Source of the DNA: a virus
Virus record (IMG/VR): IMGVR_UViG_3300043436_001123
Location: 1 to 33,706 of that record
Direction: 5' to 3' (one strand)
Length of the DNA: 33,706 bases
Shown: positions 28,316-33,706 of the stretch, one piece after another
Numbering within the stretch: position 1 is the first letter of the stretch
How the letters are laid out: every line of letters starts with the position of its first letter
Translations under genes and position numbers: made by a program
Notes under the pieces: model-generated
Databases searched by the model: none
What the model was told of the DNA's origin: nothing
What the model saw: the letters and a program-made list of their open reading frames with translations, nothing else

Positions 28316-31252
28316 CTATAAACTTGTTATCGTTTCCCAAGCCGATGCAGTTCTAACACATAGCTTGTTTAAAGTAGTATCGTAAACCACTAACCCTGCC
28401 GCTGGACTTGCAATGGCATTCTTTTGTGTGGTTGTCATTCTTGGAAATAAAATACCCTTTGTAGTACTTGTAACTTCTAAGGATGCCGATGCAGCGACGT
28501 TAGCAGCACCACCAATATTAACACCGCCAGAACTTATACGCATACGCTCTTGGTCTGCATTATAACCACCTGCATAAAATTTCATAGTATTTGAACCACC
28601 CGAAGCAAGCGCTGCATCACTTATAAAGCCAAGGTTTTGATTTCCTTGCAAAACACCTACATTTTGAAAATGAGATAATGTAAATGCAGAACCATAACTT
28701 CTAAAAGATGCGGTAACAGAATTATTATTAGTAAGATCAAGTGATGCGGAACCGGTACTTGTTCCGTTTGTAATTTGTAGGCCGTCTGTTCCTGCATTAT
28801 TGGCTTGCACTTGTAATCTATAAGTTGGATTTGTTAAACCAATGCCTACCAAACCAGTAGATGTGATTCTCATCCTTTCTTGATTAGCAGCTGAACCACC
28901 TACCCTAAATTGTATTGAATTTGTACCACCACTTGATACCGCTGCACTTGACATAAGAACTAAATTTTTATCTGTTGCAAATGCCCCAGCACTATCTAAT
29001 CCAATTCCTACTGTATTTGAATATTGTCTAATTATTGACTTTATACCCGTACTATTTTTTAAAGATAAATCCGATGCACCACTACTGCTTTTATTAATTA
29101 CTTCAAGTCCTTGAAATGAACTTGAACCAGCAATATTCTGATAAGCTATGTTGTAAGTGGCAAAAACTGAATCTAAATATTGCGGAAAATTATCATAGTA
29201 CTTTCTAAAAACTTGCTTTGATCCATTCATAAAAATTGCATTTGCTGCACCGGTAACATCTGTGCTTGCAACATTATACAAAGAAGTGGCTTTTACTGGC
29301 CTTTGAAAATTAATCTTTGCAGCATTTGTATTTGATATTGAAATATTATACATATCATTTACTGTTGCTTGCGTTGTTACATGATAAGGTATTTGAGTAA
29401 ATCCTAATTGCACTTGTTGCACTCCCGTAATACCGTCTATTGTAACATCGTGTATTCTTAATCCATCCTCACACAACAATAATATGCCAGCTTTAAAAAC
29501 ATTTGGAAATCCATTAGCTGCAAAATCGTTTGTTGTATCTCTTTGTACGTTTTTTATTACAATATCATGTATATTCAAATTTGTTGCATAAGGCTCATAA
29601 ATTTTAGAAAAATTAAGAATATTTATTTCCGGCCCTAGTTTTAAATTTGTTAAGGCAATAATATCATCCCAGGTTTGACCTTTTATATTTTCAATAGTAA
29701 ATTTATTTGTGCCTCTTCTAATGTTTAAACCGTCTTGATTTGGATGTGAACTATCTTGATAAAAACTAACATCCTTTACGCTACCCATTCTGCATCCTTC
29801 AAAAGTCATTGCCCATGAATTTGTATTATGCATCTCAATACCCTTTACTTCTACGTTTGAAACATTGGCAAGTAAAACACCTTGAGATCTCCATCGTTGT
29901 GTTCCAACCCCAGTAGGACTATCACTACCCCAGTTTTCTTTACTGCCTTGTAACACAGCTTTTCCTATCCCGATTATTTTTATATCAACATTACCTCTAT
30001 CAAATATTGCATTTGGGTTTGCTACCGCCTCATTACGAATGATATTTGTTTTACTTCCACTGTCAAGCGTTACAATAGCATTATTTAAAATCAATGTATT
30101 ACCACTGCTCAATAATAAAGTAGAATCAATAATGTAACTACCCGTGAGCGTTACGCCAGTACTTGTGAACCTTGCAAAGTCCAAAGCCTTTTGAATGGGT
30201 ACTGATTTACTACCCGTGAATTGTTCGGGTGTAATTGGTGATGTGTAGGTAATTGTATTTGTGCTTCTTATTTGTAATGCTTTTGCAAAATCTAAACCGT
30301 TATACTTTACATAAACATTTAAAAATCTTGCATTTGCTGCGGTTGTAAAAGTATATGTTTTTAATCCCGTATTGATTAATGTATTGCTTCTAATCTCGCT
30401 GATTGCCGTTAATGTTGTATCATAAGTCCATCCGTAAATAGTTATGTTTCTATAACCATTTGGAACGCTTATTGTAATACTTTCGCCACCTGCAACGTGC
30501 AAGTAATCGGTAATTGCTTTGCTGGTATCTGTTGCAGATATTGCGCCCGTTGATGTACTAATTTGGCTGCTATCTACATACTCGCCTCTGTAGTATATTT
30601 TTTGCTCGGTAACGCTTACACCTAATGATCCACCACCCCCACCGCCTACACTATCCTTTGCAGCGTATCGTGTACCGTTACTAAGTAAAAGTATTGTGCT
30701 GTCGCCGCCAGCGTTTTTGCCGTAGGAGGTAACGGTAACACGAGAGTAAGGTGTGAGCATTGCAGCCGTATCGCTTATATTTAACTTTAAAGCTACCGCC
30801 GCCGTCTTTGCGTAGTTGCTCAACATTGTAGCGGTATCACTTATCCTCAATCTTAAATTCGCTGTATCTGTTAGCTGACCAAATGTAGCTGCATCATTTT
30901 GTGATGTGCCTGCAGATAAATCTTTTATTTGGTTTGCCCCTGCTTCATTTGCTCCGGCTGCCGATTCCAAAACCTGTGTAAGTGTTGGTATTGTACCGCC
31001 GCCCGCTTTTATCCACGCTCTACCATTCCAAACGTACACAGATGAATCGCTTTTGTTAAACCTTATTTGACCAGTATCTTGACCGCCACTAATATTCTTT
31101 AAATTGCCCAAACCTGAGGGAATAGTCAACACTGAATCGAAACGCGCACGGCTAAACTTATAGCCTGGTTGAGCCATGTTTTGATAAATTTGACCAAATG
31201 TTATTTGTGAAATAAGTAATAAAATTATTACTAAGTAGTGGGTGCGTCGCAT
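28316..31252 (-). CDS. Tail spike/fibre with beta-helix domain and N-terminal export signal
   Basis: 978 aa. Residues 1-21 (MRRTHYLVIILLLISQITFG, then Q) look like a signal peptide. Residues 55-85 (GQIRFNKSDSSVYVWNGRAW) and the C-terminal 65 residues (KGILFPRMTTTQKNAIASP) are adhesin-type modules of Bacteroidota tail fibres. A Gly linker (203-208) leads to a parallel beta-helix (about 340-660). NQDGLNIRRG (505-514) is reminiscent of the catalytic region of polygalacturonase-like glycosidases. Two tandem modules ending in QERMRI lie at about 700-800 and 805-905. It probably binds and perhaps cuts a host surface glycan. Its start overlaps the tail-terminator gene by 22 nt. Confidence 0.75.
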   Translation of the reverse strand: MRRTHYLVIILLLISQITFGQIYQNMAQPGYKFSRARFDSVLTIPSGLGNLKNISGGQDTGQIRFNKSDSSVYVWNGRAWIKAGGGTIPTLTQVLESAAGANEAGANQIKDLSAGTSQNDAATFGQLTDTANLRLRISDTATMLSNYAKTAAVALKLNISDTAAMLTPYSRVTVTSYGKNAGGDSTILLLSNGTRYAAKDSVGGGGGGSLGVSVTEQKIYYRGEYVDSSQISTSTGAISATDTSKAITDYLHVAGGESITISVPNGYRNITIYGWTYDTTLTAISEIRSNTLINTGLKTYTFTTAANARFLNVYVKYNGLDFAKALQIRSTNTITYTSPITPEQFTGSKSVPIQKALDFARFTSTGVTLTGSYIIDSTLLLSSGNTLILNNAIVTLDSGSKTNIIRNEAVANPNAIFDRGNVDIKIIGIGKAVLQGSKENWGSDSPTGVGTQRWRSQGVLLANVSNVEVKGIEMHNTNSWAMTFEGCRMGSVKDVSFYQDSSHPNQDGLNIRRGTNKFTIENIKGQTWDDIIALTNLKLGPEINILNFSKIYEPYATNLNIHDIVIKNVQRDTTNDFAANGFPNVFKAGILLLCEDGLRIHDVTIDGITGVQQVQLGFTQIPYHVTTQATVNDMYNISISNTNAAKINFQRPVKATSLYNVASTDVTGAANAIFMNGSKQVFRKYYDNFPQYLDSVFATYNIAYQNIAGSSSFQGLEVINKSSSGASDLSLKNSTGIKSIIRQYSNTVGIGLDSAGAFATDKNLVLMSSAAVSSGGTNSIQFRVGGSAANQERMRITSTGLVGIGLTNPTYRLQVQANNAGTDGLQITNGTSTGSASLDLTNNNSVTASFRSYGSAFTLSHFQNVGVLQGNQNLGFISDAALASGGSNTMKFYAGGYNADQERMRISSGGVNIGGAANVAASASLEVTSTTKGILFPRMTTTQKNAIASPAAGLVVYDTTLNKLCVRTASAWETITSL

Positions 31253-31665
31253 GCTGTAAATGTTGAAAAGGTTTTAAGATTGATGTTAAATGTTACTCCA
31301 GCCAGATAATCTTCGTACTGGTCTGTGGCTACATTATAAGTTATGCTATCGTCTATAATATAAGGATTGTTTCCAACGTGTAAAAGGTTGATAATGTCTG
31401 TGGCAACGCCTAACATATCGCTTACAACATCACTTTCGTATTTGTATTCTTGACCGCTTTTGTCAAGGAACCAAAACACAATGTTGAAATCATTGTCATG
31501 GCCTTTGTTAATTGTTCCCGAATTTACAAAGTAAAAAGCAGCGGGAAACAGTGCATCAGTTGTGCGGTTTAACCACTCCTGCGGTCTTACCATTTTTACC
31601 GTCTGCAACATCCGATGTGATTCCAACACATCCCCTATTGTTTTCTTTACCTCGTTGTATGTCAT
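31231..31665 (-). CDS. Tail terminator-like / neck protein
   Basis: 144 aa. Sequence FNIVFWFLDKSGQEYKYESD, then DMLGVATDIINLLHVG, then YEDYLAGVTFNINLKTFS. An alpha/beta fold with a late 'Y.D.LAGV.F.I.L' strand fits the tail-terminator (gpU-like) proteins seen after the adaptor in Bacteroidota siphophages. It would cap the tail tube and join it to the neck. The role is inferred from pattern and position. It starts 58 nt after the adaptor stop. Confidence 0.6.
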   Translation of the reverse strand: MTYNEVKKTIGDVLESHRMLQTVKMVRPQEWLNRTTDALFPAAFYFVNSGTINKGHDNDFNIVFWFLDKSGQEYKYESDVVSDMLGVATDIINLLHVGNNPYIIDDSITYNVATDQYEDYLAGVTFNINLKTFSTFTACDAPTT

Positions 31666-31723
31666 TGTTTTTCTTTTGAACTGCGAAAATGTACTCTTTT
31701 TTGTACGCGCCTTTTTTCATAAA

Positions 31724-32518
31724 TTATCTGTATAAGAATATAAAGTTTTCGCCACCCACACCAACGACATCGCCCGTAGGTAATGTAACAACACCGCTCA
31801 CAATCTGTATAAAGTCAGGGTTTGATGTTGTTGATGTAGTTACTACTTTGCCTAATCCCGAACGAGTACAAGCCAACACAACGCGCCCAACTAATTGTGG
31901 TATTGTAAACGTGCTTATACCGGCTGCCGCTGTGTAGTATATTGGCAATGCGTTTGCATCGCTGCCACCGTTGCCGTATTGTTTACCATCTTCTGGCTTG
32001 AAGTATCTGCCCAAAAATATTGGCGATGTATAAGCGCGGGTAACTGGAAAGATTACATCAACACCACTACCAGGGTTTAAATAAGTGTAGTGCTTTTGGT
32101 AGTTTTCTTGTAGGTACTTAATCATGCGGGTTGCATAATATTCGCCATGCTTTTTGTAGCGTTCCTCAAGTAGTTCCAAATCCCCTCGGCTTGGCGTGTT
32201 GCTTTCTTCAGCACTCTTTTGTAAGAAACCTTTGCTAAATAATTGGTAACCCATGCCAATAGGTAGCATGGCCATTGTGAACCAAATGATAGTATCAGTA
32301 ACGTAATCGTTTAACAAATCTAATTCATCGGCGTTCAAATTGTTTGCAACGATGCCTTCTTGCAAACGTAAATACAAACCGCTTCCCAAAATAGGCTGCA
32401 CTTGTTGATCTTGCGCTAACTTTATGAACGGCTTTACGGCTGTAAAATCTATGGCCGCCGACATCGGGAGCCGCGCCTTTAAAGTCTTTTCAGTTATGAA
32501 TAATACGTTGTTGCTCAT
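31724..32518 (-). CDS. Head-tail adaptor (DUF6712-like) with C-terminal beta domain
   Basis: 264 aa. The helical N-terminal part (MSNNVLFITEKTLKARLPMS, IKLAQDQQVQPILGSGLYLR) followed by LNDYVTDTIIWFTMAMLPIG matches the adaptor family of Bacteroidota phages (DUF6712, as I recall), functionally like HK97 gp6. After RMIKYLQENYQKHY the C-terminal 110 residues are a separate beta domain (PQLVGRVVLACTRSGLGKVV). It joins portal and tail. It starts inside the end of the portal gene (4-nt overlap). Confidence 0.7.
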   Translation of the reverse strand: MSNNVLFITEKTLKARLPMSAAIDFTAVKPFIKLAQDQQVQPILGSGLYLRLQEGIVANNLNADELDLLNDYVTDTIIWFTMAMLPIGMGYQLFSKGFLQKSAEESNTPSRGDLELLEERYKKHGEYYATRMIKYLQENYQKHYTYLNPGSGVDVIFPVTRAYTSPIFLGRYFKPEDGKQYGNGGSDANALPIYYTAAAGISTFTIPQLVGRVVLACTRSGLGKVVTTSTTSNPDFIQIVSGVVTLPTGDVVGVGGENFIFLYR

Positions 32519-33706
32519 TTCTTTCTTATTACAATGTTAGCTTTCCAAGTGTGTCTGCAAAATGGTCTGTGTTCGCCGTTCGGTAATGTAAACCAACCGC
32601 CGCGTCTATCCCATACAGAATACCCCAAACGCTTGCTTATATTCTCAATATCTACGCGGCTGTATATTTTATTCAATTCTAATAATCGCGCGCAAAATGG
32701 GCGGTTTCTGTCATCTTGTGGCCCTTCGTATGAATAGCGAACTAACACTTGTGTAACGGATGGCTTTTGATCTGTAATCTTTGACAAGGGTTGTACTAAC
32801 TTTCTTTCTATGATTGTGTCCGCGCCCTCTTGCTGTGTTGAAACAGATATTAACCCTGCTTTCTCGATGGCTTTCAATACAGCGTTCACGCTGCGTAATT
32901 CAACGCCCAACACATCCGCTAAAACATCTGGCGTTATACGTTTGTCCTTACTGATTAAGTCCATCACATTCGCCTGTAATTGCGTCAAATCAACTTGTTC
33001 AGCAAAGTACATCGCTTCTGTTGCTGGCTCACTATGCACAACCTCAAATTCATTTACATCACACCCACACGCGGCAAACTCTGCTAACAATATTTCATCT
33101 TCTGTTTGCGAACTGAATTTTAAATCGTCAGTGGTCGGATCATCGTCAAGTCCTAAGTATTGGTTTATTTGGTCATCGGTAAACCCAAACGCTTGTAGCT
33201 GTATTGCAGCTTGTTGCTTAGTTAGTTTACCTTGAGAAAACAAACGCACAATCCTCATAAGTTGCTGTTGTTGGCGGCCGCTTAAATTAACGAGGTTGCT
33301 ATTTAGTTGTGCTTCCGCTTCGGCCGGTGCTGGCATACTTCCAACAACGCCACCAGCTGGCACCAACCCTGCTAAACTTCTTATTTCATCCGCACTCATT
33401 GCCTCAAGTACCTTAGCCGCTACCGCTGGAGAAAGTGCGTTAATATTATCGTTAATTATTTGAGCCGCTGTTTTGGTTGTTTCTTCTGCTTCTTCCCTAC
33501 CCATCAATTCGCGAATCTCATCCTTTGTCAAATTCTGCGAAACAATCGCTTCACTAAACTCAAACCCTAACGGCTCGACTGGTACAATTACCATTTCAAT
33601 CGGCTGTGCTGTGTATGACTTCAACCATGTGAAGTTCATGTCATGTATCATTTGCCTTTTGGCCACATAGGTATTGTTGAAAATCTCGTATGCTTCGCGG
33701 ATTTCA
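32515..33706 (-). CDS. Portal protein, C-terminal part with MuF-like tail
   Basis: This is the continuation of the frame that starts at 1035; codons 346-699 run from 33579 to the stop at 32515. The bases 33580-33706 repeat 1-127. After the wing/stem part (LTKDEIRELMGREEAEETTK) there is a helical region (RQQQQLMRIVRLFSQGKLTK) and a winged-helix-like segment (ITPDVLADVLGVELRSVNAV). The C-terminal 65 residues have DDRNRPFCARLLEL, WDRRGGWFTLPN and HRPFCRHTWKA. These conserved Cys, His and Arg are those of the Mu-F-like minor head domain. The domain is thus fused to the portal, which explains why no separate MuF gene is seen. Confidence 0.8.
   Translation of the reverse strand, partial: EIREAYEIFNNTYVAKRQMIHDMNFTWLKSYTAQPIEMVIVPVEPLGFEFSEAIVSQNLTKDEIRELMGREEAEETTKTAAQIINDNINALSPAVAAKVLEAMSADEIRSLAGLVPAGGVVGSMPAPAEAEAQLNSNLVNLSGRQQQQLMRIVRLFSQGKLTKQQAAIQLQAFGFTDDQINQYLGLDDDPTTDDLKFSSQTEDEILLAEFAACGCDVNEFEVVHSEPATEAMYFAEQVDLTQLQANVMDLISKDKRITPDVLADVLGVELRSVNAVLKAIEKAGLISVSTQQEGADTIIERKLVQPLSKITDQKPSVTQVLVRYSYEGPQDDRNRPFCARLLELNKIYSRVDIENISKRLGYSVWDRRGGWFTLPNGEHRPFCRHTWKANIVIRKK
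33580..33706. repeat. 127-bp terminal repeat, right copy (circular join)
   Basis: Identical to 1-127. It marks the closure point of the circular map and should be counted once. Confidence 0.95.

Noticed and set aside
31556-31720. 54-codon minus-strand frame starting 3 nt after the adaptor stop
   Set aside because: It overlaps the tail-terminator-like gene in another frame for two thirds of its length, and its composition looks random after the first 18 codons. It may be a leader, but I cannot support it.
32810-33235. 141-codon plus-strand frame opposite the portal
   Set aside because: Ser/Cys-rich antisense shadow, without leader or motif.
1-33706. Integrase, excision module, att site, CRISPR array, toxin-antitoxin pair
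   Set aside because: I looked for tyrosine/serine recombinase motifs, spaced direct repeats and typical toxin pairs and saw none; the HTH and ribbon-helix-helix proteins alone do not show lysogeny.

Overview
The window is a complete circular phage genome written as a linear contig. Its last 127 bases (33580-33706) are identical to its first 127 bases, and one open reading frame, the portal gene, runs in frame across the join, so the unit genome is about 33,579 bp. It looks like a siphovirus-type tailed phage of a Bacteroidota host. Reasons: the gene families (peptidase S78-like protease, gp3-type small terminase, portal with a MuF-like tail, DUF6712-like adaptor, 'ANELRIGN' protein, DUF4373); signal peptides that end before Gln or Lys as in this phylum; TTTG / TANNTTTG promoter elements; and A-rich, Shine-Dalgarno-free start regions. 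The host genus cannot be told from the sequence. I see no integrase, partition system, tRNA, rRNA or CRISPR array.

Layout. A single control region (21464-21776) divides the genome. Rightwards runs a short early operon (21554-24758): a 53-aa HTH protein, several small conserved proteins, a RecT-like annealing protein, a GIY-YIG endonuclease and a ribbon-helix-helix protein. Leftwards runs nearly everything else as one long transcription direction. From 21463 down to 15703 come replication and DNA metabolism: SSB-like protein, VRR-NUC nuclease, HNH endonuclease, primase-helicase, DUF4373 protein, a cytosine C5 methyltransferase with a second long ORF nested in another frame, and a sigma-like protein. 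From 14914 to 12476 there is a glycan cluster (two glycosyltransferases and a left-handed beta-helix acyltransferase). Packaging follows (terS, terL), then a tail block that includes a -1 frameshift pair, a gp10-like protein, two large tail-tip proteins and the tape measure. Next is the head block (protease, scaffold-like, major capsid, tail tube, a 122-aa protein, portal), which crosses the contig join into the adaptor, tail terminator, a beta-helix tail spike, two exported proteins, a lysis cassette (holin, unimolecular spanin, M15 endolysin) and a metallophosphoesterase. The two operons meet tail to tail at 24758/24760.

Points most worth a second look: (1) two intergenic elements of the same shape, each with two tandem hairpins whose loops are complementary to each other (7 and 8 nt), one hairpin ending exactly 8 nt before the next start codon; (2) a T TTT TTT slippery site joining two well-formed reading frames; (3) an 867-nt ORF nested inside the methyltransferase gene, carrying an LPTPT repeat in a second frame; (4) paired GTATC-N6-GATAC operators flanking a tiny HTH gene; (5) a tail spike with an N-terminal export signal. 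All functions are inferred from reading the sequence; no search was run.
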